This document shows, in pieces, positions 9,264 to 19,128 of a stretch of DNA of 64,000 nt. The DNA is from Rhodospirillales bacterium (GTDB taxonomy: Bacteria > Pseudomonadota > Alphaproteobacteria > Rhodospirillales > Defluviicoccaceae), in contig JADJQT010000001.1 of NCBI GenBank assembly GCA_016712595.1, positions 659,501 to 723,500 of the forward strand, given 5' to 3'. Each line of letters begins with the position of its first letter. Positions within the stretch are counted from its first letter, which is position 1. The notes under the pieces were generated by a model, which was not told the DNA's origin, ran no database searches, and saw only the letters and a list, made by a program, of their open reading frames with translations. The translations under genes were made by a program, and so were the position numbers.

Positions 9264-10536
9264 TGAAGTGGACCCCTTTGGTGGGAGCACTGGATCGTCG
9301 TTCTTGATTGGAAGGCTGGCCGGCACTGTCCTTGTCGATCACGCCACGCAAGGCGTTTGTTGTTGTTGTCGCGGTGGGCATGTGGGCGACGCGGCCGCGT
9401 CGCCCAAACGAAGTGTCATGTCCACGGCGTTGCCGGCCACGGTGCCGTGGATGCCGTCGCGCCACACCGCCATCGGGGTCCGGCCGGCCAGCGCCTGATA
9501 GGGACGTCGGCCATTGTAAAAGCCGATCCACGAGGTAATACCGACGCGCGCCTCGCGGCCGTCGGCGTAGCCCTTCAGATAGGCGTCCTCGTCCTTCAGC
9601 GACCGCCACAGCCGTTCGATGAAGACGTTGCATCCATCGGCCGTCCATCGAGATCCCAATGTCGGCGCTCGCCAGCCGGCCGGTGAAGGCGGCGCTGATG
9701 GACTGGCTGCCCTGGTCGGTATCGAAGATCTCGGGCCGGCCGAAGCGCGCCATCGCCTCGTCGAGGGCGTCGCCGCAGAACGCGCCGTCCATCGTGTTCG
9801 ACAGCCGCCAGGCCAGTACCGCCCGGCTCGCCCAGTCGATGATCGCCACCAGGTAGAGGAAGCCGCGTCCGATCGGGATGTAGGTGATATCCGCCGCCCA
9901 CACCTGGTTCGGCCGACATCACCTGGTCGCGCAGCAGATACGGGACGATCTTGTGCCCCGGCGCCGGCTTGGTCGTCCGCGGCTTCGGCCCCAGGGCTAC
10001 GATCCCCATCCGCCGCATCAGCCGCTGCACCCGCTTGCGGTTGACCGAGAGACCTTCCGCCCGCAGCATCCCCGTCATCCGCCGCGAGCCGAGGAACGGC
10101 CAAGCGGTGAACAGCCCGTCGATCCGTAGCATCAGCGCCAGATCGGCGTCGTCGTTCGCCGGCGCTGGCCGGTACACGCCCGGACCTCCTGGCTAAAAAA
10201 TCCCGCTCGACCGTCAGCTGCCCGATCTTGGCATGCGGCGTCTCGATCTCCCGCTCGCGCGCCTCGTCCGCGTCGATGCCGACGCCCGGATCGAAGGCCG
10301 GCGCCGCGTTGTCCAAGAGCTGCTTCTTCCAGGCATAGCTCTGGTTCGGATGAACCTCATAACGCACCGCCAGGCCCGCCACCGTCGCCTGCTCCCGCAG
10401 CGCCTCCAGGGCGATCTTCGCCTTCAGCGCCGCATCGAGCTTCCGTCTCGGCTTCTTCATCATCATCTCCGTCTACCACGACGGAGCCGACCCCGCTCCA
10501 ATCAAGCCCCTGGTCCCAAATTCGGGGTCCACTTCA
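9264..10536 (-). mobile_element. Decayed IS3-family element, copy 2
   Basis: Bounded by the 13-bp inverted repeat TGAAGTGGACCCC (9264-9276) and GGGGTCCACTTCA (10524-10536). It is nearly identical to copy 1 (3268-4539) and in the same orientation. No target duplication is visible (GGGG on the left, GTCT on the right). Its left end cuts a small ORF at 9191. A third trace of the same element survives as a solo right end at 48878-48985. Confidence 0.88.
9339..10466 (-). pseudogene. IS3-family transposase orfA/orfB, frameshifted (copy 2)
   Basis: The orfA frame starts at 10466 and stays open through the whole element because this copy has a T6 run (on its coding strand) where copy 1 has an early stop. 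The integrase core is still in other frames. The orfB N-terminal part spans about 10177-9920, the AADITYIP and DTDQGSQ segment about 9903-9660, and the FIERLWRS segment returns to the orfA frame. The two-base loss before NQVWAADIT and the absence of the orfB N-terminus are shared with copy 1, so the lesions predate the duplication. Catalytic Asp, Asp and Glu codons are all present. Confidence 0.85.
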
Positions 10537-10539
10537 GTC

Positions 10540-10740
10540 TCCAAATGGATCAGATCGAAGCTGAATCGTTCGGCCACCGCACATAAATTCGTCCGGCGTG
10601 AGGCTTTGAGGACCCTGAGACGCTTGGTGAAATTATAGGATGAGGTGAAGTGATCCAGATGGTATCGGACTTGATCGTGGGATCGTCGTCGAAGCGCTCG
10701 ACGGTGGCGTCCTTGATGCTGCGGTTCACGCGCTCGGCCT
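10540..10740 (-). pseudogene. IS481-type transposase scrap
   Basis: On the complement, GQAERVNRSIKDATVERF matches the GQxERxNRTIKEATVKRF block with the catalytic Glu of IS481-type integrase cores. After a frameshift, YNFTKRLRVLKASR follows, corresponding to the conserved YNFARRLKTL block. Everything else is missing. The stretch 10741-10924 has a weak open frame on the minus strand (GIWSPAEIRQMIAHKEPF) that is not recognised. Confidence 0.7.
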
Positions 10741-10923
10741 GCCCGGTGATCAAGGGGGCCTGGACATGGTCAGGCGATGATCGGCGCTGGCGAGGGCACC
10801 GGCATTTCGAAAGCATCGGCCGGGAACGGCTCCTTGTGGGCGATCATCTGCCGGATCTCTGCCGGGCTCCAAATTCCCCCTGGGGTCGGTTAAGCGGGTC
10901 CCAAATCCAGGGCATCGTCATCT

Positions 10924-11980
10924 CTAAGCAGCGATTCGTAGGTTTGCACACGTTTTGGATTGGCGTTCGTTGTTGAGGTCAGTGACGGCAGCATGGATGG
11001 CGCGGTCGAGATGGTCGAGGTCTCGGAAGGTCTGATGGGCGAGGAAATGCCGCTTCAGGTCACGCCAAGCATGTTCGATGTCGTTCAACTCGGGGGCGTA
11101 CCTCGGCAGCCATTCGACGCACAGCCATGGCCGCGCGGCGAGGGCGGCACGCGACGCCTTGCTGGTATGAATGGGACCGTTGTCGATGACGAGCACGACC
11201 GGCTTCGTCGGTCGGCCGGGGCGCGGGCCATGGAGCTCGTCGAGCCGCGTCAGCAGAGCGATGAAATCGCTGCTTCGCTTGCTCCGGCTGGTCTCGACGA
11301 CCAGCGTGCCGGCCGCGAAGTCGAGCGCGCCGATCATCGCCACCTTGCGCGCCTGGCCGGGCGCTGCGACGCGCAGGTCGGCGCCGCGCCCGGCCCACAC
11401 ATGCGCGAGATAAGGATGGGTGAGCGCCTCGGACTCGTCTTCGAACAGCAGCACGAGGTCGCCGGCCTGGGCCTGCTGCTTCAGCAGACGAAGCCGCAGG
11501 CCGGAGCGATCGACGGCCTGGGCGTCCTGCCGCCCCTTCAGCGTGTGCCGGGGTCGCCGCCAGCGAAAGCCCCCCTTTTGCGCATCACCACGCTCAGCCG
11601 CGACTTGGAAATCCGCTCGCCGGTGCGCCGCTCGATCTCGTTCTGCAACCGCGGCAGCGTCCAGTTCCGCCGATCGGCAACCTCGTCCGTCAGCACTGCC
11701 GAGACCACCGCCAGCGCCGCCCGCGCCTTCACCGGCTCCGGCCCCGGTGCCTTGCGGGCGCGCAGGCCCGCCACCCCTCGCGACCGAACGTCCAGCGCCA
11801 ATGGCGCACGCTGTTCGGCTCGACCGAAAACGCTTCGGCAATCCGAGCGCTCGACCAACCCTGCAGCGACAACAAAATCGACCGCGCCCGATCCGCTTAC
11901 GCCCGATCCGGCGAACCGGCCAGCGCACGCAACTCCTCGCACTGCTCCGCCGTCGCCACTACCCGAGGACGACCCGCCAT
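10924..11980 (-). pseudogene. IS630-family transposase, nonsense at codon 28 (copy 1)
   Basis: The natural start is ATG at 11980 (MAGRPRVVATAEQCEELRAL). Codon 28 is TAA where copy 3 has GAA. Downstream lies the helix-turn-helix (WSSARIAEAFSVEPNSVRHW), then after a frame change near 11570 the DDE domain: first Asp in LLFEDESE, second in VLVIDNGPIHTSK, and Glu in LNDIEHAWRDLK. The final TAG stop uses the terminal TA of the element and one flanking base. No full-length protein can be made. Confidence 0.87.
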
Positions 11981-12051
11981 GACAACACCAAAATCCAGTG
12001 ATCCCTCCACCAGAGCCTGCCATATGTGGATCGCCCAAGGGAATCCTGCTT
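10925..12051 (-). mobile_element. IS630-family element, copy 1
   Basis: The left end TAAGCAGCGATTCG starts at a TA dinucleotide (10925). The right end GGAATCCTGCTT ends at 12051. Copies 2 (28913-30040) and 3 (56309-57432) are nearly identical and in the same orientation. In this copy the right-hand TA has been lost (CTGCTTGG), unlike the other two. The right end lies 66 bp from the stop codon of the giant adhesin. Confidence 0.88.
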
Positions 12052-12116
12052 GGACGCGCACAATGCGCAGCGCGGCATGGCGCGAGAATCCAACGGCCAA
12101 ATGGGCCTGGCATCGC

Positions 12117-15100
12117 TTATGTGAGGACGAGTGTTTCGAAGTGGCCATCGGCCTGACTGTCGACGACCTGATATCCAGTTCCAAACGGGTGGTTCACGCG
12201 CAAGTTGTCGACTAAGAGAATTGAATTCTCAGCGGACGGCCCCGCGACACGGTCGTTGACGACAGCGAGCCCAATGGTGAGCGTTCCGGAATTTGAAACC
12301 TCATAGATAGAGGATCGCCAGCCGGTTGCACCTTGATCGCCCGTTTCACGAACGTCGGAAAGTTTGAAAAGGGTAGGTGCGCCATCTCCGGCGACGGACA
12401 AGACGGCATAGTCGTTGTCCGCCTTGCCATCCGATGGCGCGTTGACAAAATCGCGCGCGTCAAACATCCAATCAAACGAAATACGATCGCCCGCCTGTAC
12501 GACGACCGCGAGCTTAAAGGCCGCACCGTTGGCCGGGGAGCTGCCATCAACTGGATCGCGAAAAAGCGACCCGGCCGGCTGGCTGAGAAAAGACTGGAGC
12601 GTCGCCACGGAGGTACCATTGGCTTCAAGTTTCGCCATCGATACTCCGTCAGTTGGCGTGTAAATGCCATGGACTCCGTCAGTTTCCTGGTATTGGGTTG
12701 CCGTCGTAACGAATGACGAACTCCGGGCGGTCGCGCTGAAGGGTGCTTCGAAACTGTCGACGATGCGCTCGTTGTCGGGGCGTCCCGCTATGCTGACGCT
12801 CACGGTCGCCTCGTCAAACCCACCGTGACCATCGGAGACCCGGTAGCTAAAGGAATCATGCCCGGTCTCTCCGGGATTAAGGCTATCGAAATGGCCACGC
12901 GGATCGAAGGTAATCGTCCCGTCGGCGTTCAGGCTGACGAGCCCGTGCGTTCCTGTGGTGTCGATCGAGGTGATCGTTATCGTATCGTGGACATCCGGAT
13001 CGCTATCGTTGGCGAGCACGTCGAGGATTGTCGGCGTGTCCTCATCAGTGGCCCCGCTGTCGTCGGTGGCGGTGGGTGCGTCGTTGACGCCAACGAGCGT
13101 GACCGTAACCGTTCCGATGCCGATGGCATTATCATGGTCGGCGATCTGGTAATGGAAGGTATCCGTGGCCGTCTCGCCGACACCAAGGCTACGGAAATGG
13201 CCGCCTGGATCATAGGTGATGTTCGTGCCATCGAAGCCGACGATACCTAGCGTGCCCGTGCCATCGATCCCGCTGACGTGGATGGTATCGCCCGAATCCG
13301 GATCTCTGTCGTTGGCAAGAAGGGCGCTCGCAACGACGGTAAGCTTGGTGTCGGCTGCGGAGGACATTGCATCGGCACCGGCGATCGGCGCATCGTTCAG
13401 GCCGGTAATCTGGACGCTGACTTGGGCTGAGCTCTTGCCACCGTGGCCGTCGCTTGCCTCATAAACAAACGAATCGCTCGACGATTGGCCTCGCGCCAGC
13501 GACGCGAAGGCAGTGTTCGGATCGTAGCGCAGGCCGCCGTCGGCATTCAGCGTGACGCTGGCGCCGGAAGCCAACACCACGCGCGAGCCCACCGCGACCG
13601 TGGTGTTGCCGATCGCCGAAACCGAGAGCGTATCATGCGCGTCGGGATCGGTGTCGTTGGCGAGAACCTTGAGCGTGATCGCCGTATCTTCGTCGGTCGA
13701 AGCTGCGTCCGCCGCGGCCACGGGGGCGTCGTTGACACCCGTAATCGTCACCTGCACCAAACCGGTGCCGTGAGCGCCGTGGCGATCCTCGATCGTATAA
13801 GTGATCGTATCAGTTGCGGTTTCACCTTCGCCGAGCGACTGGAAGGCGGAGGTTGTCGACGGACGATAGACAATGCCCGCGCCGGCAATGCCGGCGAATG
13901 CCACCGCCGCGCCGGAGGCGGCATTGGCGGCGACCACCCGCAGGGTCGAGCGGTCGTCGTCGCTGTCGACGTCGTCGTCGTTGGCAAGTACGTCGATCGT
14001 CAGCGAAGGACCGTCTTCGCGCGCTGCACCTGTGTCCATCACCGCGAGCGGCGCATCGTTCAGGCCGTTGACGGTAATGGTCACTTCTCCTTGATCGATA
14101 CCGCCGTTGCCATCGGTGAGCAGATAACGAAAAGTGTCCGATCCGCTCTGTCCTTCGGCAAGGTAATCGAAGCGTCCATTGGGATCATAGGTGACGTGGT
14201 CGCCGGAAAAAGTGACCGCTGCCTGCGTTCCGGTTGAATCGAGGCCGATGACCGCAAGCGTGGCAGGATCGATGCCACGGGCGGAAAAGTCATTGGCCGT
14301 CAGGGACGTCGTCAGCAAGTCGATCGCGGTATTTTCACTCGTCACCGCCGTATCCGGGAGCGCCGTCGGCGCTTGGCGGTAGGTAAAGAATGCGCCGTCA
14401 CTGCTGCCTGCCACCAGTTCGAAATCGGCGGATAGCGGTCGGTTGAGCCGAATGTTGTCGAGTAACAGTGTCGAGGGGTTGTCGGGCGTCGCATCGTTAA
14501 GCACAGCGAAGCCGACGGTGAGCCGCAGGGCGCCATCGCTACCCAGCGCGAAGTCGTGGGTAACGTCGAGGACCGAAGTTCGCCAGCCGGACTCTCCCCA
14601 ACTCGTGGCCCGCGCGTCGCTTAGCTTGTAGACTCGGGTGGTCGTGCCGTCGGTGACGGTGAGGACAGCAAAGTCGTTGCTGGTTCCGGCCAGTCGTTCC
14701 GCGGCGTTGGCGACGAAATTCCAGTCGAAGGACAGCAGGATGTGGCTGTCGACGACATCATTTGCGGTGAGCGCGAGATGCGTGCGTGTCGCTGACCCCG
14801 TTTTCGCTGAAGTAAGGTCACTATCAGACGGCAGCCTGACAAGAGGTTGGCCGCCGAAGATGACGTCGTTCGAGAGGTAGGCTTCGATCGCCGCCGCCGA
14901 CGCGCCTTGTCCTTGGAACACCGCCATCTGCGCAAGGTGTGTCGAATGCAGGCTGGCAAGGCTATGCCCGAGTTCGTCGTGCGGAACGAACGTTGAGGAA
15001 AGCGCTCCCGTGCCGAGCAGTCCAAACTGGGCAGTAAGCCCGGCGACAGGCGTTGGCGCGGTCAGCGGTACGTCGAAGCTGTCGAGCAGTTCCTGATGAG

Positions 15101-18100
15101 CCGCCGGTTGTGGATTGTCGACGCCGTGAATTGTTACCGTCACACTGCTGGTGGATCGGCCGCCGTGGCCGTCGTCGATGACGTACTGGAAGGAGTCGGT
15201 GGCGGTTTCTCCCGGCTGCAGGTGGTCGAAATTTCCTTCCGGATCATAGGTCAAGGTGAAGTCGGGATTGATGCGCACCGTGCCCAGCGTCGGCGTTCCA
15301 TCCGGCGCTTTCAGGATCACCGAACGCACGGAAAGCTTGTCGGTGGTGTCCGGGTCACTGTCGTTGGCGAGCACGGCAATGCGGCGCTGGCTATCCTCAT
15401 CGGCGGGGGCGACGTCAGCGATAGCGGTGGGCGTATCGTTGCTGCCGAGGATAGTAATTGTCACCTGCGCTGTGTCGGCTGATCCGTGCCCGTCGGAAAC
15501 TTGGTACGTCACGATCTCTTGGCGCTGCTCTCCCGCTCCCAGCGAGTTCCATAACGTGCCGGCGTTGTAGGTGAGCCGTCCTGACGCGCTAATCGTGACG
15601 AACGCCCCTGAAGCAAGCTGCATCTGGCTGCTAACGTTCGCCGCTTGTCCGTCGACGGCGATTACAGTGTGCGTATCATGCAGGTCGGGGTCCCGGTCAT
15701 TGGCCAGGACGCCGGGAGCGCCCGCTTCGATCGGAGCGTCCTCGCTGGTGGTGAACGTATCATCAATGGCGTCAACGGGATCGTTAACACCGGTCACCGT
15801 TACCGTGACCGTACCGATGGCAGCAAGCCGGTCGCTGCTGTCGATCACTCCGTCGGCAAGGATATAGTGGAACGTGTCCTGGGCGGTCTCGCCCTCGCTG
15901 AGGCCGACGAAGCGCCCGGTGGCATCTGTCTGCGGATCATAGAGAATCGATGCGCCCTGCAGGGAAACACTCCCGAGGGCGCCAGTTCCGTCGACGCCGA
16001 TCAGCCGCAAGGCATCGCCGCGATCGGGGTCGCTGTCATTGGCAAGAAGCTCCGCCACTGGAATGATCAAGCGAGCGGTTGCGCTGGTCGCAACGAAATC
16101 ATCCCCGGCAAGGGGAGCATCGTTGCGGCCGGTGATCGTCAAGTGGACCTCCGCCTCAGACTCACCGCCGTGCCCGTCGGTGACGCGGTAGCGGATGGTG
16201 TCGACGGCCGTGGCGCCGGAAGCGAGAGCGTTGAAGCGGCCTGCTGGATCGTAGTTCAGGCGGCCGTCGGCTTGCAGTGTGACCACGGCGCCGGAAGCGA
16301 GGGTGACCGCCTCGCCGGCGGCAATGGGTTGGGCGAGGCCGTTGACGATGATCGCGGCGATGGCGAGGCGGTCGTGCGCGTCGGGGTCCACATCATTGGC
16401 CAAGGGAGCGATAGCGATCGCTATATCTTCGTCGGTCGAGGCGATGTCGTCGGCGGAGTGCGGGGCGTCATTTACGCCGGTAACGGTCACCTTCACCGTT
16501 GCCGAACTCTCTGCGTCGTGGCGGTCGGCGACGGTGTAGGTGATGACGTCGACGGCGGTCTCGCCCGCGCCCAGTGTCTGGAAATTTGTGCCAGGGCTGT
16601 AGGTGAGCCCGGCTCCAGGCAGGCCGGAGAAGGCCACCGTTCCGGTCGCGGCATGCGCTGCGATAATGTGCAGGGTGGCCGCGCTGTCGTCACTGTCGAC
16701 GTCGTCGTCATTGGCGAGAACGTTAAGGCTCGTTGCTGGGGCGTCTGCGGCCATGCGATACTTGTCGTCCACGGCCGTCGGCGCGTCATTGACGCCGGTG
16801 ACGGTAATGCGAACGGTGCCGTCTGCCGTAACTCCATTGCCGGCATTTACCGTATAGCGAAAGCTGGTATCGGCGGTCTCGCCTAAGGCGAGATAAGCGA
16901 ACTGGCTGGCTGCAACGTGGTCAGGGTCTCCGTCGGGATCATAAATGATCGCCCCAGTGATGGAGAAGCTGACAATTCCGCGCAATCCCGACGTATCAAT
17001 GCTGGCGATGCCCATCGCATCGAACGGGTCGGGATCGACATCGTTGGCGAGTAAGGTCTGTGCGGTAAACTCGAGCGGCTGATCGGCGCGGGTGGCGAAG
17101 TGATCGTCAACGACCGTTGGCTTCTGGGCGAGGCTCTGCCATTGACCCGCGACGCCCTCGATGACGACGTAGTCGTTGCCGAACGCGCGGTTGACAAGGA
17201 CATTGTCGATCAAGAGGCGCGACGCATCGTCGGTCGTGCGGTCATTGACCGCGGCGAAGCCAAGCGTGTAGGTGTCGGTCTGGGTTACGGTGAAGACGAA
17301 GCTTCTCCAGCCGGTCGCGCCGCCGATGCCCGTGGTGGAAGAATCGGCCAGCTTGAAAGCGCGCCCGAGGCTGTTCGCTCCGTCGATGGTGAACATGGCA
17401 TAGTCGAGGCGTTCGGTCTCGTTCGCGGCATCGAAAAACCAGTCGAATGAAATCGTGTCGCCGGCGACGAGGCGAAGCGAGGCGCGGATTGCACTGGCAC
17501 CGGCAGGCTCGGCACCGGGGACAGCGCCGTCGATGGTCAATGGATCAAGGTGCAGGAAGGAATCGATGTCGCCGATACCTGGCGTTATGCCCTCGATCCG
17601 TACCATTTGATCGCGTTCGGTCGGTCGGATGCCGCGTAGCGGAAACTGCGTCGAAGCCTCTGGCAGGCCATAGGAGATGCTCGCCTCACCAAGCACCTCC
17701 CAAGGAAGTTTGAGCGGTTCCCACCCTTGGAGAATCTTTGGCTCTGGCCCTGGAGATGAGGGAGTGCCCTGTGTCGTCTGAGTGTTGAGCAACAGCTCCT
17801 GTGTATGATGCAATGGCTGGGTTGGCGCGGACGCACTGTCCTGGAAGATTCCCGAGGACGGCGAGGCAAGGGGGGTCGCTTCAGGGGAAAGGTCATAGAA
17901 CGTCACCGAACCGGTGGTGACGACCTGCTCACCCGAAAGCGCGTCGAGATCGCCTCCGGGCGAGACGGACAGCGCTTCGACCGATAGGTCGGATCCCCCC
18001 CCTGCCGCGGTCGGTCCGACGATTGCTTGGACATCGATACCATCCGACGCGGAATCGCTGATAACTGGAGCGTCGTCGGGGCCGGTTACGGTGATGACCT

Positions 18101-18887
18101 GATGACTGTGCGTGACAACTGCTTGCCCAGCGTCATTTACAACGACAAGCGCATCCGGCTCGACCTGAGCGTCGTCGTTCAGCCAAGCGATTAGTCCCGC
18201 TTCAGCGGTGTGCTGAAACGTGAGTGCAGCATGCGCATGGATGAGTGCGTCCGGCGTCTCGATAACAATGGAGGCTGCTGGTGGCTCGCCCGGGGCACGG
18301 CCCCCCAGATAAAAGCGTCCACCTGCTGCCTCGATTACAATATGTCCTCGGCCAGCAAAGGATTCCGGAGTAATCTGTTTGAAAAGGATATGACCACGAT
18401 CGGATATGCTGAGGCGAGAGCCATCGGTGAGAGCAATGTTTACCGATGAACCTTCATCCACAGATAAAAAATCTCCCTTAAGCAGCTGCACAAGATTTTT
18501 TATTTGTTCTACATCGCCAGATGCGCGAATAATCGTGGCATTTCCTTCGACAGATTCGACGAATCCTGAATAATTTCTGCCTAAATCCGCTGCAATATTC
18601 GAAGTATTGGGAAGATTGTTCTGAGTTGCGAGGCTGGCGACAAGATTTCCCGCCATGTGACCATCTTTTGCGTCCTGCAAGTCGAGCAGGCGATCGCTGC
18701 GGAAGTAGCCGCCGACGACGAATTCAAAACCGTTGGGCGCAACGGCGCGGAGGTCGTCGCCGGAGCGGATAAACGCCGACGCGAATAGCGGGAAATCCTC
18801 AGGGATGCGGATGCCGGCAGGCGCGCTGTCGGAAAGCGCGTTTGAGGCAGGAATCTGATCAGATCTCGCTAAGATCGTTTCAGTCAC
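12117..18887 (-). CDS. Giant VCBS/cadherin-like repeat adhesin with FecR-like N-terminus
   Basis: Predicted surface or secreted adhesin of 2,256 residues. GTG at 18887 is preferred because GGAGG lies seven bases upstream; an ATG at 18914 is in frame. Residues about 130-190 resemble a FecR-type domain (VQLLKGDFLSVDEGSSVNIALTDGS). After a proline/threonine-rich linker comes module M1 (about 430-590; SFDWFFDA, TGWRS, LLIDN), six VCBS/tandem-95-type repeats (about 590-1255; LANDxDPD and TVTGVNDAP motifs), module M2 (1265-1505), five repeats (1505-2037) and M3 up to the C-terminus. No RTX nonapeptides, no sortase motif and no transmembrane anchor are seen. Such repeat proteins are usually exported by type I secretion; no transporter genes are nearby. 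It is divergent from the tail-fibre-like gene. Confidence 0.85.
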   Translation of the reverse strand: MTETILARSDQIPASNALSDSAPAGIRIPEDFPLFASAFIRSGDDLRAVAPNGFEFVVGGYFRSDRLLDLQDAKDGHMAGNLVASLATQNNLPNTSNIAADLGRNYSGFVESVEGNATIIRASGDVEQIKNLVQLLKGDFLSVDEGSSVNIALTDGSRLSISDRGHILFKQITPESFAGRGHIVIEAAGGRFYLGGRAPGEPPAASIVIETPDALIHAHAALTFQHTAEAGLIAWLNDDAQVEPDALVVVNDAGQAVVTHSHQVITVTGPDDAPVISDSASDGIDVQAIVGPTAAGGGSDLSVEALSVSPGGDLDALSGEQVVTTGSVTFYDLSPEATPLASPSSGIFQDSASAPTQPLHHTQELLLNTQTTQGTPSSPGPEPKILQGWEPLKLPWEVLGEASISYGLPEASTQFPLRGIRPTERDQMVRIEGITPGIGDIDSFLHLDPLTIDGAVPGAEPAGASAIRASLRLVAGDTISFDWFFDAANETERLDYAMFTIDGANSLGRAFKLADSSTTGIGGATGWRSFVFTVTQTDTYTLGFAAVNDRTTDDASRLLIDNVLVNRAFGNDYVVIEGVAGQWQSLAQKPTVVDDHFATRADQPLEFTAQTLLANDVDPDPFDAMGIASIDTSGLRGIVSFSITGAIIYDPDGDPDHVAASQFAYLALGETADTSFRYTVNAGNGVTADGTVRITVTGVNDAPTAVDDKYRMAADAPATSLNVLANDDDVDSDDSAATLHIIAAHAATGTVAFSGLPGAGLTYSPGTNFQTLGAGETAVDVITYTVADRHDAESSATVKVTVTGVNDAPHSADDIASTDEDIAIAIAPLANDVDPDAHDRLAIAAIIVNGLAQPIAAGEAVTLASGAVVTLQADGRLNYDPAGRFNALASGATAVDTIRYRVTDGHGGESEAEVHLTITGRNDAPLAGDDFVATSATARLIIPVAELLANDSDPDRGDALRLIGVDGTGALGSVSLQGASILYDPQTDATGRFVGLSEGETAQDTFHYILADGVIDSSDRLAAIGTVTVTVTGVNDPVDAIDDTFTTSEDAPIEAGAPGVLANDRDPDLHDTHTVIAVDGQAANVSSQMQLASGAFVTISASGRLTYNAGTLWNSLGAGEQRQEIVTYQVSDGHGSADTAQVTITILGSNDTPTAIADVAPADEDSQRRIAVLANDSDPDTTDKLSVRSVILKAPDGTPTLGTVRINPDFTLTYDPEGNFDHLQPGETATDSFQYVIDDGHGGRSTSSVTVTIHGVDNPQPAAHQELLDSFDVPLTAPTPVAGLTAQFGLLGTGALSSTFVPHDELGHSLASLHSTHLAQMAVFQGQGASAAAIEAYLSNDVIFGGQPLVRLPSDSDLTSAKTGSATRTHLALTANDVVDSHILLSFDWNFVANAAERLAGTSNDFAVLTVTDGTTTRVYKLSDARATSWGESGWRTSVLDVTHDFALGSDGALRLTVGFAVLNDATPDNPSTLLLDNIRLNRPLSADFELVAGSSDGAFFTYRQAPTALPDTAVTSENTAIDLLTTSLTANDFSARGIDPATLAVIGLDSTGTQAAVTFSGDHVTYDPNGRFDYLAEGQSGSDTFRYLLTDGNGGIDQGEVTITVNGLNDAPLAVMDTGAAREDGPSLTIDVLANDDDVDSDDDRSTLRVVAANAASGAAVAFAGIAGAGIVYRPSTTSAFQSLGEGETATDTITYTIEDRHGAHGTGLVQVTITGVNDAPVAAADAASTDEDTAITLKVLANDTDPDAHDTLSVSAIGNTTVAVGSRVVLASGASVTLNADGGLRYDPNTAFASLARGQSSSDSFVYEASDGHGGKSSAQVSVQITGLNDAPIAGADAMSSAADTKLTVVASALLANDRDPDSGDTIHVSGIDGTGTLGIVGFDGTNITYDPGGHFRSLGVGETATDTFHYQIADHDNAIGIGTVTVTLVGVNDAPTATDDSGATDEDTPTILDVLANDSDPDVHDTITITSIDTTGTHGLVSLNADGTITFDPRGHFDSLNPGETGHDSFSYRVSDGHGGFDEATVSVSIAGRPDNERIVDSFEAPFSATARSSSFVTTATQYQETDGVHGIYTPTDGVSMAKLEANGTSVATLQSFLSQPAGSLFRDPVDGSSPANGAAFKLAVVVQAGDRISFDWMFDARDFVNAPSDGKADNDYAVLSVAGDGAPTLFKLSDVRETGDQGATGWRSSIYEVSNSGTLTIGLAVVNDRVAGPSAENSILLVDNLRVNHPFGTGYQVVDSQADGHFETLVLT
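12779..17627 (-). repeat. Higher-order repeat inside the adhesin: M1-[6 VCBS]-M2-[5 VCBS]-M3
   Basis: Within the adhesin, the six repeats between M1 and M2 (about 17123-15125) and the five between M2 and M3 (about 14375-12779) match in order. The repeat with DDDVDSDD and DRH is second in both blocks. The one with STDEDxAI and TLASGAxVTL is third. The one with GVDGTG or GIDGTG is fourth. The one ending in DNPQ or DNER just before a module is last. The first block has one extra repeat (about 15785-15440). This pattern implies duplication of a whole block, not only single repeats. Confidence 0.75.
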
Positions 18888-18975
18888 TTGTGGCCTCCAT
18901 ACACGGCAAATCACAGCGCTAATCAGGCAAAAGGCGGTCGCTTCTTATATCACTAAACCGTTTCGAATAAATTAA

Positions 18976-18993
18976 CTCAATAGAGCTATTGAG
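18976..18993. promoter_or_regulatory. Palindrome in the adhesin/fibre intergenic region
   Basis: CTCAATAGAGCTATTGAG, two 8-base arms around AG, in the AT-rich DNA upstream of the adhesin start. The location 89 bp upstream of the GTG is suitable for an operator of the adhesin promoter. No factor is assigned. Confidence 0.35.
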
Positions 18994-19128
18994 ACTCTAT
19001 AACCGTCAGATACGAACGATAAAAGGCATTTTAGCGTGTCGCCATAACTTCCCCCATTTTGGTATCCGCAGCCAACCCACACGATTGCGAGCAGCGAGCC
19101 TGAGTCAGCCGAGACCAAGCCGACGCGC

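Noticed and set aside
3268..10536. Composite transposon with resistance or metabolic cargo
   Set aside because: Two direct IS copies flank the segment but its contents are a tRNA and broken elements, and no outer target duplication is visible.
15645..16886. 413-codon plus-strand frame inside the adhesin
   Set aside because: It mirrors the repeats of the adhesin on the other strand and has no independent start context or domain.
12117..18887. CRISPR-like repeats
   Set aside because: The repeated sequences in this region are long, diverged protein-coding repeats, not short identical repeats with unique spacers. No CRISPR array or cas gene was seen in the window.
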